Origin: G041228335 sp964580905
GTDB lineage: Bacteria > Pseudomonadota > Alphaproteobacteria > Puniceispirillales > UBA1172
Direction of reading: 5' to 3'
Length of the DNA stretch: 64,000 nt
Assembly: GCA_964580905.1 (NCBI GenBank)
Contig: CAZOLR010000007.1
Coordinates: forward strand, 1-64,000
Positions 8,880 to 19,084 of the stretch are shown here, piece by piece. Numbering within the stretch: position 1 is the stretch's first letter; every line of letters starts with the position of its first letter. The notes below the pieces were generated by a model. The model was given only the letters and a program-made list of their open reading frames with translations. It was not told the DNA's origin and did not search any database. Made by a program: the position numbers and the translations under genes.

Positions 8880-10274
8880 ATGAGTAAAGATTATCAGATT
8901 GCTGACATTTCCCTGGCTGACTGGGGACGTAAGGAAATCGCTATTGCCGAAGGTGAAATGCCTGGTCTTATGGCTCTGCGAAGTGAATATAACGGCCGCA
9001 AACCTCTGGCTGGCGCCCGCATTTCAGGTTGCCTTCATATGACGATTCAAACAGCTGTTCTGATCGAAACGCTGGCTGATCTGGGTGCGGATATCCGCTG
9101 GTCTTCGTGCAATATTTTCTCAACCCAGGATCAGGCGGCCGCCGCCATTGCAGAAGCCGGTATCCCTGTTTTCGCCCATAAGGGAGAGACCCTCGAAGAA
9201 TACTGGGACTTTGTTGACAAGATCTTTGACTGGCCGGATGGTCAGCCCGCCAACATGATCCTCGACGATGGTGGTGATGCCACCATGTATATTCTGCTCG
9301 GTGCACGGGCTGAGGCAGGTGAAAAGGTTCTGGAGCGCCCATCCTCTGAAGAAGAAACCTATCTTAAAGCCCAGCTTGAAAAAAGGCTTGCGTCCAGCCC
9401 GGGATGGTTCACCGCCCAGCGTGATGCCATTCGCGGCGTTTCCGAAGAAACCACCACCGGTGTTCTGCGTCTTTATCAGCTGGCCGAAAAGGGTGATCTT
9501 CCGTTCCCGGCCATCAATGTCAATGACAGCGTGACCAAATCCAAGTTCGACAACCTTTATGGTTGCCGCGAATCCCTCGTTGACGGAATCCGCCGGGCAA
9601 CAGACGTGATGCTTGCGGGCAAGGTTGCTGTTGTTTGCGGTTATGGTGATGTGGGCAAAGGTTCAGCCGCCTCGCTCCGTCAGGGTGGGGCCCGTGTGAT
9701 GGTAACGGAAATCGATCCGATCTGTGCCCTTCAGGCGGCGATGGAAGGTTATGAAGTCGTCACCATGGAAGAAGCGGCTCCAAAAGCGGATATCGTTGTG
9801 ACCGCCACCGGCAATCAGGATGTTGTCACCATCGATCACATGCGTGACATGAAAGACCGTGCCATCGTCTGCAATATCGGCCATTTCGACAACGAAATTC
9901 AGGTTGAGGCACTGTCCAATCTCAACTGGAGCGAGGTCAAGCCGCAGGTGGATGAAGTGGAATTCCCCGATGGCAAGAAGATCATTCTCCTCGCCAAGGG
10001 CAGGCTGGTTAATCTTGGTTGTGCAACCGGGCATCCGTCCTTTGTGATGTCGGCTTCCTTCACCAATCAGGTGCTGGCGCAGATTGAGCTCTGGGAGCGG
10101 GCTTCGGCATATGAGAACAAGGTCTATACCCTGCCGCGTCACCTCGATGAAAAGGTTGCCATGCTACACCTTGAAAAAGTGGGTGCGAAACTGACCAAAC
10201 TCACGGAATCCCAGGCCGGATATATCGGGGTCAGCGAGCAGGGGCCGTTTAAATCCGATCAGTATCGTTACTAG
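8880..10274 (+). CDS. ahcY: Adenosylhomocysteinase (S-adenosyl-L-homocysteine hydrolase)
   Basis: A 464-aa cytosolic enzyme that splits S-adenosylhomocysteine into adenosine and homocysteine, closing the methylation cycle. Motifs include ISGCLHMTIQTAVLIETL, VNDSVTKSKFDNLYGCRES (substrate Lys/Asp region), the NAD-binding VCGYGDVGKGSA and the C-terminal KSDQYRY. The length is standard for the bacterial long form. GAGGA stands eight bases before the ATG. The 64-bp leader shows no SAH-riboswitch consensus by eye. The stop overlaps the likely GTG start of tsaE. Confidence 0.98.
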   Translation: MSKDYQIADISLADWGRKEIAIAEGEMPGLMALRSEYNGRKPLAGARISGCLHMTIQTAVLIETLADLGADIRWSSCNIFSTQDQAAAAIAEAGIPVFAHKGETLEEYWDFVDKIFDWPDGQPANMILDDGGDATMYILLGARAEAGEKVLERPSSEEETYLKAQLEKRLASSPGWFTAQRDAIRGVSEETTTGVLRLYQLAEKGDLPFPAINVNDSVTKSKFDNLYGCRESLVDGIRRATDVMLAGKVAVVCGYGDVGKGSAASLRQGGARVMVTEIDPICALQAAMEGYEVVTMEEAAPKADIVVTATGNQDVVTIDHMRDMKDRAIVCNIGHFDNEIQVEALSNLNWSEVKPQVDEVEFPDGKKIILLAKGRLVNLGCATGHPSFVMSASFTNQVLAQIELWERASAYENKVYTLPRHLDEKVAMLHLEKVGAKLTKLTESQAGYIGVSEQGPFKSDQYRY

Positions 10275-10810
10275 TGCCGGTCAGCATGGCGGATGACCTG
10301 ATTGAGATCGCCGCCATCCTGAGCGAGAACCCTGATGCGACCTTTGCATCAGGCCAGGCACTTGCCGGGCATCTTGCCGCCGGGGATATGCTGGCACTTA
10401 AGGGTGATCTCGGGGCAGGCAAATCCACCTTCGCCCGGGGGCTGATCGTTGCGGCGCTTGCCAGTAATGGCATCACGACAGAAGACATCCCGAGCCCGAC
10501 TTTCACGCTGGTACAGACATATCCCTTTGCCGCGGCAACAGACAAGACACGGGAGATCTGGCATATCGACTGCTGGAGACTTGAAAGCCCGGAAGAGATC
10601 CATGAGCTCGGCTTTGATGAAATTCAGGGGAAGCACATTGCCCTGATCGAATGGCCGGAAAAAATAAGCGATTATATACCCCCCCATGCGCTGATCATTT
10701 CGATAGAGGAAGATCCAACCTCATCCGATAAGCGGCGCATCAGTTTTCACACCAGTGCGAGTGCCGCCGCCAGTTGGAGAGAAAAGGTTTCAGCCGCAGG
10801 GCTTCTTTGA
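10274..10810 (+). CDS. tsaE: tRNA threonylcarbamoyladenosine biosynthesis ATPase TsaE
   Basis: A small P-loop ATPase for the t6A37 tRNA modification, acting with TsaB and TsaD. Visible are Walker A GDLGAGKST, the family block PSPTFTLVQTY, HIDCWRL and LIEWPEKI. A GTG at 10274 overlaps the ahcY stop (TAGTG) and suggests coupling; an ATG at 10286 (four codons in) is the alternative. Neither has a good ribosome binding site. At 178 aa it is a little longer than usual because of the tail. Confidence 0.92.
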   Translation: MPVSMADDLIEIAAILSENPDATFASGQALAGHLAAGDMLALKGDLGAGKSTFARGLIVAALASNGITTEDIPSPTFTLVQTYPFAAATDKTREIWHIDCWRLESPEEIHELGFDEIQGKHIALIEWPEKISDYIPPHALIISIEEDPTSSDKRRISFHTSASAAASWREKVSAAGLL

Positions 10811-10928
10811 GACCTGTTCTTTCGGACAGGTTGCGGGCCCTTACACGGCTTTCCATATGCGAGAGATAACTCTCTCGGGCGGGGCGATAAGGAATGGAAA
10901 TCCGGGTAAATTTCCCTAGACTATATGC
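10811..10928. repeat. tsaE-addB gap with two short inverted repeats
   Basis: Two hairpins follow one another: ACCTGTTC/GGACAGGT at 10812-10831 (7-8 bp with a wobble) and CGAGAGA-TAAC-TCTCTCG at 10860-10877 (7 bp perfect). Neither is followed by a T run, so they are not classic terminators. In many relatives this place carries further genes (amgK/murU type); here nothing is left but this spacer. Confidence 0.5.
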
Positions 10929-13916
10929 ATGACATCACGATCAGGATGCATTCACCTAATTGAGGCAGGTCAGCCTTTTGCCGATGATCTCGTGCATGGG
11001 GTGATGGACCTTGCCAGGGATCCGGAGGATCTTGCCGACAGCGTCATTCTCCTGCCCAACCGGCGGCTTGCCAATGCGGTGCGGGGGGCGTTCCTGCGTC
11101 AGGCATCCGGCGGTGCGATGTTGTTGCCGCGCCTCATGCCGATTGGTGACATGGAGGCGGATGCCGAAGAGCTGATCATTTCAGGATGGGACAGGGATGA
11201 TCTGCCGCCCGTCATCGATGCGCTGGACCGCCAGCTGCATCTGGCAAAGCTGATCCCGAAAACCGATCTCTCTCCTGCTGATATCATGGCGCTGGCCCGG
11301 GCGCTCGGGGAATTTCTTGATCAGGCGCAAACCGCAGGATGTGACTTTGACCGGTTAAACTCTCTTGCCGAAGATGACTACGCTTCCCACTGGCAGCGTG
11401 TTCTGGCCGTACTCAGGGTGGTGACCGAATACTGGCCGCTCAAACTTGAGGACCTTAACCGGAGTGATCCGGCGGTCTGGCGTAACGCCGCTATTCGGGC
11501 CCGGGCTGAAGCGTGGCGGGAAAAACCCCCTTCCGGTCTTGTGGTCATCGCCGGATCGACAGGGTCTGTTCCGGCCACCCAGGAATTGATGCGGGCGGTG
11601 CTCGATCTCGAACGTGGGCATGTTGTCCTTCCCGGGCTTGATATGGATATGCCGGATGAAGACTGGCAGGCTCTTCTCGGTGAGGATGAAACCGCCATCT
11701 GCCATCCGCAATATCCTCTGGCCCGTCTCATGGAGGCGCTTGGCGCTGAGCGGGATGAAGTGAAGCCATGGCCCCAATCAGCCGGGGCACCGCAAAGCAC
11801 CGGCCGCAAGGCGAGACAGGCTCTTCTGCGTGAGGTTATGCGTCCGGCGGAACAGGCCGGGGCATGGCGCAAGATACCGCTAAACCGTGATGTCGGGGCG
11901 GCAAGCCTTGAGGGGCTCAGCCGGATTGATTGCCATGACCGGCGTGAAGAGGCGGAAGTTATTGCGCTTGCCATGCGGGAGGCGCTTGAAACACCGGGCC
12001 GCACCGCCACGCTGATCACGGCTGACAGGGTGTTGGCGCGGATGGTGGCAGGCGAGCTCGGGCGCTGGAATATCTCCATCAGCGACAGCGCAGGTATCCG
12101 CCTCAGCGATACCCATGAAGCGCAGTTCATCCGTCTGATCGCCGAAGCATGGACCAAAGGTTTTGCCCCGTCGCAGCTCCTGGCCATGGGATATCATCGC
12201 CTGGCATCAGCCGGTCTTGGACGGGCTGAATTCCGGCATCGGTTGCGCCAGCTTGAAATGTTTGTCCTCCGCGGCCCGCGTGTTGCCAACGGGCTTGACG
12301 GTATTGCTGAAGCGGCAGGCAGAATAAACCCTGATCTGGGGTCGTTTGTTGAACATGCCCTTATCACGCCTTTCAAGCCACTCTTGGGCTTCTCTCCCGG
12401 AGTTGAGGTGCCGCTGTCGGATTTGGTGGATGCGCTCGGGCAGGTGGCCGAACAGCTCGCCGCTGATCCCGCTGATCCCTCCCGCCCGTGGAAGGGGCAG
12501 GCAGGGGTGCGGCTTGCCCGTTTTCTGCACCGGCTGACGGTGAGCGGCAAGTCAACATATCTTACACAAGAAGACCTGCCCCCGGTACTGAGCCAGTTGA
12601 TGACAGGGGAGACTGTCTATCCCGAAGAAGTGGGGCATTCCAGGCTTTCCATTCTTGGTGCGGTCGAGGCGCGGATGCAGACCGCTGATCTGGTGATACT
12701 GGGGGGGATGAATGAAGGCATCTTTCCTCCCCAGGCGCCACCTGACCCGTGGATGAGCAATACCATGCGATCAGCCTTTGGTCTGCCCCCGGCAAACTGG
12801 CGGATCGGGCTTGCCGCCCATGATGCGATGATGGCGCTGGCCCGGCCTGAAGTGCTGATCACCCGTGCCGAAAGGGAAGATGGCAGTCCGACTGAAATTT
12901 CACGGTGGTTGAGACGGTTTGATGCCGTCCTGGATGTGGCGGGTCTCACCTGGCCTGTGCCGCCGGCATATCTTGACATGGTCCGGCAGAGGCATGTTCC
13001 GTCCGGGCCGTTGCGTCCTTGTGAACAACCAGCCCCGAAACCGCCACCGGCCTTGCGCCCCCGCCAGTATTCGGCCACCGAAATTGATACATTACAGCGT
13101 GACCCATACGCGATATATGCAAAACGCATACTCATGCTGAAACCGCTGGATCTGCTGGATCAGCTGCCTACGGTTGCTGATCGCGGCAATCTCATTCACG
13201 ATGTGCTGAACATTTTCACCGATCGGTATGGTAACGGACCACTGCCCGAGGACGCCTATGACCTTCTGATCGGCATTGGTGAAGAAGAGTTCAGCACCTA
13301 TCGCGGCGATCCATGGGTGAAGATTTTCTGGTTTTCCCAGTTCAGGAATATTGCCGGCTGGTGGCTCGAACAGGAAAGATCAATGGCCGGTATCTCCCGC
13401 AGGAGCATTGCCGAAAAAAAAGGAAAAACGCTTCTCTCTTTTCCGGATGGTGAGGTCACGCTTACGGCAAAGGCTGACCGGATAGATCGCATGGCTGGTG
13501 GCCGGCTGGTCGTGATAGATTACAAGACTGGCACAATCCCCAGCCGGAGCAGTGTTGGCCGCTATCAGGCTTTGCAACTGCCGGTGGAAGCCGTCATCGC
13601 CGCCAGAGGAGGCTTCCCCGATGCCGGACCAGCTGGCCCGGTTGACCGGATCGAATACTGGCAACTCAGGGGACGCCGCCAGGAGCCTGGCAAGATTGTC
13701 GATGTCACGCCGGAAGGCGACTGGATCAGCGATGCTGAAACGCATATCTCAGATCTGGTCCGGCGGTATGCCCTTACGGATGAGCCGTATATTTCGGAAC
13801 CGGATGCGGCCCGGGCCAGTCCGTACAGCCCCTATAAACATCTGGCGCGGGTTGGCGAATGGTCACGCCTGAGCGCACATTTAAGCGCCAGTTCCGATGA
13901 AGGGGATGAGCGATGA
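10929..13916 (+). CDS. addB: Double-strand break repair protein AddB
   Basis: A 995-aa AddB subunit of the AddAB helicase-nuclease, which processes double-strand breaks for RecA-dependent repair. The N-terminal part is an inactivated helicase-like fold with the region VILLPNRRLANAVRGAF and no obvious Walker A, as usual for alphaproteobacterial AddB. The C-terminal part is a PD-(D/E)XK nuclease with RGNLIHDVLN and the catalytic VVIDYKTG. Its stop overlaps the addA start. No clear ribosome binding site precedes the ATG. Confidence 0.95.
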   Translation: MTSRSGCIHLIEAGQPFADDLVHGVMDLARDPEDLADSVILLPNRRLANAVRGAFLRQASGGAMLLPRLMPIGDMEADAEELIISGWDRDDLPPVIDALDRQLHLAKLIPKTDLSPADIMALARALGEFLDQAQTAGCDFDRLNSLAEDDYASHWQRVLAVLRVVTEYWPLKLEDLNRSDPAVWRNAAIRARAEAWREKPPSGLVVIAGSTGSVPATQELMRAVLDLERGHVVLPGLDMDMPDEDWQALLGEDETAICHPQYPLARLMEALGAERDEVKPWPQSAGAPQSTGRKARQALLREVMRPAEQAGAWRKIPLNRDVGAASLEGLSRIDCHDRREEAEVIALAMREALETPGRTATLITADRVLARMVAGELGRWNISISDSAGIRLSDTHEAQFIRLIAEAWTKGFAPSQLLAMGYHRLASAGLGRAEFRHRLRQLEMFVLRGPRVANGLDGIAEAAGRINPDLGSFVEHALITPFKPLLGFSPGVEVPLSDLVDALGQVAEQLAADPADPSRPWKGQAGVRLARFLHRLTVSGKSTYLTQEDLPPVLSQLMTGETVYPEEVGHSRLSILGAVEARMQTADLVILGGMNEGIFPPQAPPDPWMSNTMRSAFGLPPANWRIGLAAHDAMMALARPEVLITRAEREDGSPTEISRWLRRFDAVLDVAGLTWPVPPAYLDMVRQRHVPSGPLRPCEQPAPKPPPALRPRQYSATEIDTLQRDPYAIYAKRILMLKPLDLLDQLPTVADRGNLIHDVLNIFTDRYGNGPLPEDAYDLLIGIGEEEFSTYRGDPWVKIFWFSQFRNIAGWWLEQERSMAGISRRSIAEKKGKTLLSFPDGEVTLTAKADRIDRMAGGRLVVIDYKTGTIPSRSSVGRYQALQLPVEAVIAARGGFPDAGPAGPVDRIEYWQLRGRRQEPGKIVDVTPEGDWISDAETHISDLVRRYALTDEPYISEPDAARASPYSPYKHLARVGEWSRLSAHLSASSDEGDER

Positions 13917-16900
13917 AAAGCGCATCAGGCCAGGACCGGAGAGAGGTGATCGCCGCCGCCACCAGAGCCCAGCATGCGGCCGCGGACCCGCAGTCTTCGG
14001 TATGGGTTTCCGCCAATGCCGGAACAGGAAAGACGCGGGTGCTGACCAACCGGATATTGCGCCTTCTTCTGGGTGGGGCGCGAGCCGCAGATATTCTCGC
14101 AGTGACCTATACGAGAGCCGCCGCCGCCGAAATGCGGAACCGGCTTTATGACAGTCTTTCGACATGGGCCGTGACCGATGAAAGCAAACTGATTGAATCT
14201 GTTCGCCAAATCGGGGTTGAGCGGCCAACCCAGGGCCAGATTTCACGTGCCCGTCAGCTTTTCGCCCTTCTGCTGGATGATCCGGTCGGATTGAGGATTG
14301 AGACTGTGCACGCCTTTGCCCAGTCGGTTCTGCGGCGGTTTCCTGTTGAGGCGGGTATCCAGCCGTATTTTGATCTGGCCACCACAAGCCAGATCAAGAC
14401 CCTGCGCATGGACGTCGCGGAAGAGATCATGCGATCGGATGATCCCCTGATTGTCAGCGCGCTTTCTCAACTGGCGCAGGATATCGGGCAGGATGAGTTG
14501 ATGAGCCTGACCGATAAAATGTTCAGATATGCTGAATTCATGGCCGCTATCGCGAATAACCCGGCAGAGGTGAAGCGCAAACTGTTTAAAGCACTGGATG
14601 TGCCCGACGCGGCTGATGACCCGGCAAAGGCCATGGAACAGTTGCGTAAAGATGCCGCGGAACTTGACGCGCAACGTAAAGACAGGCTCACCCGCCTGGC
14701 CACGGCATATGAGACAGGATCAGATAAGGAAATTGAAAAAGCACAGAAACTGCGGGCATGGATGGAACTGGACGGGCCAGCCCGCGCCGATGCGCTTGAA
14801 GACATTGCAAGGATATTCCTGACCCTGAAAGGTGTGCCGCAAAAGAGCCTTGTCAACAAACCGGTTCAGAAGACTTTCCCTGATGCGATGGAAATCGCTG
14901 AAGCCGAGGCCATGCGGTTTGAACATGTCTCAGGTCAGATGAACGGCATTCAAACGGCGGAACGAAGCTTTCCCCTTTTCCAGATCGCCGAGGCAATGTC
15001 GCGCGGCTACCGGAAGCGGAAAATCCGTGCCGGGCTGATGGATTACGATGATCTGATCACGGATACCATGCGCCTGCTTGAAGCTGATGGTGCCGCCGCC
15101 TGGGTGAGGTACAAACTTGATGAAGGTATCTCGCATATCCTGATCGATGAAGCGCAGGACACCAGCCCTGACCAGTGGCGCATATTATCTCGTCTGGCCG
15201 CGGAATTCTTTACGGGAGATGATGACACCCGCGAGGGCCAGCCGGGCAGAAGCCTTTTTTCCGTAGGTGATTACAAACAGTCGATCTACAGTTTTCAGGG
15301 CGCGGAACCTGATCTTTTCCATGACCAGGAAAAGACGTTCCGCCAACATGCGATAACGGCGCGTAAACCGTTTCAACGGGTTGATCTGGACACATCCTTC
15401 CGGAGCACGGGGCCGGTCCTGCAACTTGTTGATCAGGTGATCGGGGCTTCACCCCCAGAAATTGCAACTAAAACAGATCAGGACAAAGACAACCCGGAGA
15501 ACGCCCGGGGTAGTGCCGCCTTACTGGGGATCGGGCAGGCGGTTACCCATGGTATCAGCCGTATCGGTGACAGTGGATTTGTCACTTTGCTTGACCCGAT
15601 ATCATCTGATGATGACCCGGCCAGCCCGCCACCTGAACTGATCATGGCAAGGCAGATTGTGGATGTACTGAAATCATGGATCGGTAAGCGGTTCCTGCCG
15701 GCAAAAGGACGGGTGATGCGGCCGGAGGATATTCTCATTCTTGTTCGCAAGCGCAAGGGATTTGCCCAGATACTCGACCGTGAGATCCGGCTTGCCGGAC
15801 TGCCGCTGGCGGGGGCGGACAGGGTGCGGCTGAGGGATGATATCGCGGTGACGGACCTGATCGCGCTTGGCCGGGTCATGATGCTTCCCGAAGATGATCT
15901 GACCCTGGCCGCCGTGCTCAAATCACCGCTGTTTGGTTTTGATGACAGCCATATTTTCAGGCTTGCCCATGACCGGGGGGAGGCGAGACTTTTTCAGCGT
16001 CTTGCTGCGATAGCGGCAGAGGATCCGGTCTATGATCGTGCCCATGAAAAACTGCTTTCAATGATGGGGCGGGCGGAAAGCCTGCGACCGTATGAGTTTT
16101 ACCGGTCTGTTCTCGATACCGGAACCCGCAAGGCCTTTTCATCGCGACTTGGTGCCCATGTTATGGATGTGCTGGCTGAATTTCTCGACGCCGCCCGCCA
16201 GTATGAAAGCCTGCATCCGCCAAGCCTTCTCGGGTTTGTTGAAACCATGGAAACAACGGATGATGAAGTCAGGCGGGAAAGCCTGACGAGAGGCAGCAGT
16301 GAGATCCGGATGATGACGATCCATGGCGCCAAAGGCCTTGAAGCCCCGGTGATCGTCCTGCCTGATACCCTGACTGCTCGCCGGGTGGCTGATCCGATTG
16401 TACCTGTTGTGTTTGAAGATATGGAATTTCCCCTGCTTCCGTCCAGATCAGGGCGTATCTGCGATATTATCGGAGCCGCGGATCAGGCCAGGAAGCAAAA
16501 GCAGGATGAGGAAGAAAACAGACTTCTTTATGTGGCTCTGACCCGGGCCGAAGATGGTCTTCTGGTCACCGGATATGAGGCTAAATCCCGGCGCATGATG
16601 GATGGCAGCTGGTATGAGAAGATTGCCCGGGCCATGGACGGGCTGAATGCCGGGACCTGCACGGAAGCCGGACTTCGGGGGGTGACCCTTACCTCAGCCC
16701 AGAAAGAAGATGCTGAAGCCGACAGCCGCAAGGATCCGGCGCCGCCAGCCACCCCCCGGCCGGACTGGCTTGAGAAGATGGCGCCGGACGAGGAAACACC
16801 GCCAAGGCCGCTTGCCCCGTCTTCTTATTTCTCTCCGGAACAGCCTGCCTCTCCTGGTGGTGATGCCAGACGACGCGCCATGCTGAGGGGAAGCCTTGTG

Positions 16901-17380
16901 CATCGGCTTCTGGAATTGCTCCCCCGCCATGAAGGGGAGGCAAGGGAACGTGCTGCGGCGCGGATACTCGCTGCAATCAACACAGATATTCTGTCACCTG
17001 CGGATGCTGAAAAGGCGCTTGCCGATGCCACACGCGTTATGGCTGATCCTTCCCTCAGAGATATCTTTCATGAAAATGCACGCGCCGAAGTACCGGTTTC
17101 AGGTCTTGTAGGTAAGCAGGTGGTGACCGGCGTCATTGACCGGCTGAGAGTGACGGACAAAACAGTCACGCTGGTGGACTTCAAGACCGGCCAGCCACCA
17201 CAGGAAAAACTGCCGCCGTATTTTCTCGCACAGATGGGGCTTTATGCCGAACTTCTCCGCAAGATCTGGCCAAACCGTCAGATAAGGGCCGGTTTTGTTT
17301 TCACCGAAGACGGTTCTGTCCATTGGTGTGATTCGGCAGATCTGGCCGATGCTGTCAGGGGAATGGGCCTTGGATCTTGA
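13913..17380 (+). CDS. addA: Double-strand break repair helicase AddA
   Basis: A 1155-aa UvrD/Rep-type superfamily 1 helicase with a C-terminal nuclease. Motifs in order are Walker A SANAGTGKTRVLTNRI, motif Ia TYTRAAAAEMRNR, Walker B ILIDEAQDTSPDQW, motif IV VGDYKQSIYSFQGA, motif V TIHGAKGLEAP, motif VI LLYVALTRAEDGL and the RecB-like nuclease VTLVDFKTGQ. The ATG overlaps the addB stop as ATGA, so the two subunits are translationally coupled. Confidence 0.96.
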   Translation: MKSASGQDRREVIAAATRAQHAAADPQSSVWVSANAGTGKTRVLTNRILRLLLGGARAADILAVTYTRAAAAEMRNRLYDSLSTWAVTDESKLIESVRQIGVERPTQGQISRARQLFALLLDDPVGLRIETVHAFAQSVLRRFPVEAGIQPYFDLATTSQIKTLRMDVAEEIMRSDDPLIVSALSQLAQDIGQDELMSLTDKMFRYAEFMAAIANNPAEVKRKLFKALDVPDAADDPAKAMEQLRKDAAELDAQRKDRLTRLATAYETGSDKEIEKAQKLRAWMELDGPARADALEDIARIFLTLKGVPQKSLVNKPVQKTFPDAMEIAEAEAMRFEHVSGQMNGIQTAERSFPLFQIAEAMSRGYRKRKIRAGLMDYDDLITDTMRLLEADGAAAWVRYKLDEGISHILIDEAQDTSPDQWRILSRLAAEFFTGDDDTREGQPGRSLFSVGDYKQSIYSFQGAEPDLFHDQEKTFRQHAITARKPFQRVDLDTSFRSTGPVLQLVDQVIGASPPEIATKTDQDKDNPENARGSAALLGIGQAVTHGISRIGDSGFVTLLDPISSDDDPASPPPELIMARQIVDVLKSWIGKRFLPAKGRVMRPEDILILVRKRKGFAQILDREIRLAGLPLAGADRVRLRDDIAVTDLIALGRVMMLPEDDLTLAAVLKSPLFGFDDSHIFRLAHDRGEARLFQRLAAIAAEDPVYDRAHEKLLSMMGRAESLRPYEFYRSVLDTGTRKAFSSRLGAHVMDVLAEFLDAARQYESLHPPSLLGFVETMETTDDEVRRESLTRGSSEIRMMTIHGAKGLEAPVIVLPDTLTARRVADPIVPVVFEDMEFPLLPSRSGRICDIIGAADQARKQKQDEEENRLLYVALTRAEDGLLVTGYEAKSRRMMDGSWYEKIARAMDGLNAGTCTEAGLRGVTLTSAQKEDAEADSRKDPAPPATPRPDWLEKMAPDEETPPRPLAPSSYFSPEQPASPGGDARRRAMLRGSLVHRLLELLPRHEGEARERAAARILAAINTDILSPADAEKALADATRVMADPSLRDIFHENARAEVPVSGLVGKQVVTGVIDRLRVTDKTVTLVDFKTGQPPQEKLPPYFLAQMGLYAELLRKIWPNRQIRAGFVFTEDGSVHWCDSADLADAVRGMGLGS

Positions 17381-17436
17381 CGCTTGAGAAGGCAGTTCTT
17401 ACATTGTTCATAGAACTAATTTTTTGGAGATCTGTC

Positions 17437-17757
17437 ATGCCTACAACCAAGACCACCGATGCTGATTTTGCTGCCGATGTGCTCCAGTCCGACAAGCCGG
17501 TCCTGGTTGATTTCTGGGCCGAATGGTGCGGCCCGTGCAAGGCAATCGGCCCGGCCCTTGAAGAAATTGCTGACGAGATGACGGATAAGGTGAAAATCGT
17601 CAAACTCAATATTGATGAAAATCCTGCAACACCTCAACAGTATGGTGTCCGCGGCATTCCCACCTTGCTTATCTTCGAAAATGGCCAGGTCAAGGCGGAG
17701 AAGATCGGCGCCCTGCCGAAAAGCAAACTCAGCGAATGGGTTGAAGAATCCATCTGA
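17437..17757 (+). CDS. trxA: Thioredoxin
   Basis: A 106-aa thioredoxin with active-site WCGPC (Cys31, Cys34), the buried Asp in VLVDFWAEW and the cis-proline block RGIPTLLIFENG. It is the general disulfide reductant for ribonucleotide reductase, PAPS reductase and others. The ATG at 17437 is chosen because TTTGGAGA precedes it; an upstream in-frame start would add 20 unconserved residues. It lies 56 bp after addA, the usual alphaproteobacterial place. Confidence 0.97.
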   Translation: MPTTKTTDADFAADVLQSDKPVLVDFWAEWCGPCKAIGPALEEIADEMTDKVKIVKLNIDENPATPQQYGVRGIPTLLIFENGQVKAEKIGALPKSKLSEWVEESI

Positions 17758-17766
17758 ACAGTGCCC

Positions 17767-19080
17767 TTATCGGGGCAATGTTCCGTTCGCATCCAGCACA
17801 TGCCCTGCAAGGTAGAGTGATCCGGCAATAACGACATTGCACGGCTTTGTCGCGCTGATGGCGGCGGCCTTTTCAAGGGCATCTTCAATACCCGTGGCTG
17901 TTTGGGCTTCAATGCCGCAATCTCGTGCGGCTTCGGCCATGGTGATGGCGTTAAGGCTTGCGTCTTGTCCCGGAATGGTCAGGGTTATCGCGGTGACGAC
18001 AGATGCTTTCAGCTGGTCCAGAAAATCACGCGGGGGCCGCGTGTTGAGCGCACCGGTCACAAGTATCCAGGGTTTATCGGAAATCTGATGTAAGGTTGCG
18101 GCAAGCGCACGTGCACCATGGGCGTTATGGGCGCCATCAAGCCAGAGCTGGCATCCATCCGGCAGGTATGACAACAGCCTGCCTTCGGCCAGATGCTGAA
18201 CCCGGCCCGGCCAGCTGGCCCGGGCGAGCCCTTTCGCGATCGTGGTATCATCTATGTCAGGAAAGCAGGAGGCAATAACTGCCGCCGCAAGGCTTGCATT
18301 ATCCTGCTGGTGCGGGCCCATAAGGCCGAGTTGTTCAGCTTTAATCCGGCGTGTGCCGATACGTATATCAATGCCTTCGCGCGGATGATCTTGCGTAAAG
18401 CCCATCCCCGGGGCGATAAGACGGGCGCTGAGACGTTGCGCTTCGCTGTCAAGAACGGCGGTGGCCTCTTTATCCTGAATAGCGCTGAAGACAGGGGTTT
18501 CCGGACGCATGATGCCCGCCTTTTCAAAAGCGATGGCCTTGAGGCTGTTGCCAAGGAAATGTTCATGATCCCGGGCAATCGGTGTGATGACCGTCGCCAG
18601 CGGGCGCGGGATAACGTTGGTTGAATCCGCCCGTCCGCCTAATCCGGTTTCGAGAAGGACAATATCAGCTTCTGTCCGGGAAAAGGCCAGCATGGCGGCG
18701 GCGGTCGTCACCTCGAAAAAGGTAATCGGGTCATCTCCATTGATGCTTTCAATCTCTTCAAGTAAGGCAGCCAGATCCGTATCACTGATCAGCTGGCCTG
18801 CAAGGCGGATTCTTTCATGAAAACGCACCAGATGTGGCGAAGTATAGGCATGAACCCTGAGACCGGCTTCCTCAAGAATGGCGCGGAGAAAGGCGAGTAC
18901 CGAGCCCTTTCCGTTTGTCCCCGCCAGATGAATGACCGGCGGCAGGTTCAGATGCGGATGGCCACATTTTTCAAGAATACCGAAGGTGCGGTCAAGCCCC
19001 AGATCAATCAGTTTCGGGTGCAGGTTCGAAAGCCTGTCAAGGGCGCGGTTGACGGCGCTGAGATTGTCGTCATGTTGCAT
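17767..19080 (-). CDS. folC: Folylpolyglutamate synthase / dihydrofolate synthase
   Basis: A 437-aa Mur-ligase-family enzyme that makes dihydrofolate from dihydropteroate and adds glutamates to folates. Visible are the P-loop GTNGKGSVLAFL, the early block YTSPHLVRFHERI, TFFEVTTAAAML, the central LLETGLGGRADSTN and the C-terminal WLDGAHNAHGARAL. It is the last gene of the minus-strand trp/acc block, four bases after the accD stop. It is convergent with trxA, 9 bp away. Confidence 0.96.
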   Translation of the reverse strand: MQHDDNLSAVNRALDRLSNLHPKLIDLGLDRTFGILEKCGHPHLNLPPVIHLAGTNGKGSVLAFLRAILEEAGLRVHAYTSPHLVRFHERIRLAGQLISDTDLAALLEEIESINGDDPITFFEVTTAAAMLAFSRTEADIVLLETGLGGRADSTNVIPRPLATVITPIARDHEHFLGNSLKAIAFEKAGIMRPETPVFSAIQDKEATAVLDSEAQRLSARLIAPGMGFTQDHPREGIDIRIGTRRIKAEQLGLMGPHQQDNASLAAAVIASCFPDIDDTTIAKGLARASWPGRVQHLAEGRLLSYLPDGCQLWLDGAHNAHGARALAATLHQISDKPWILVTGALNTRPPRDFLDQLKASVVTAITLTIPGQDASLNAITMAEAARDCGIEAQTATGIEDALEKAAAISATKPCNVVIAGSLYLAGHVLDANGTLPR

Positions 19081-19084
19081 GATG

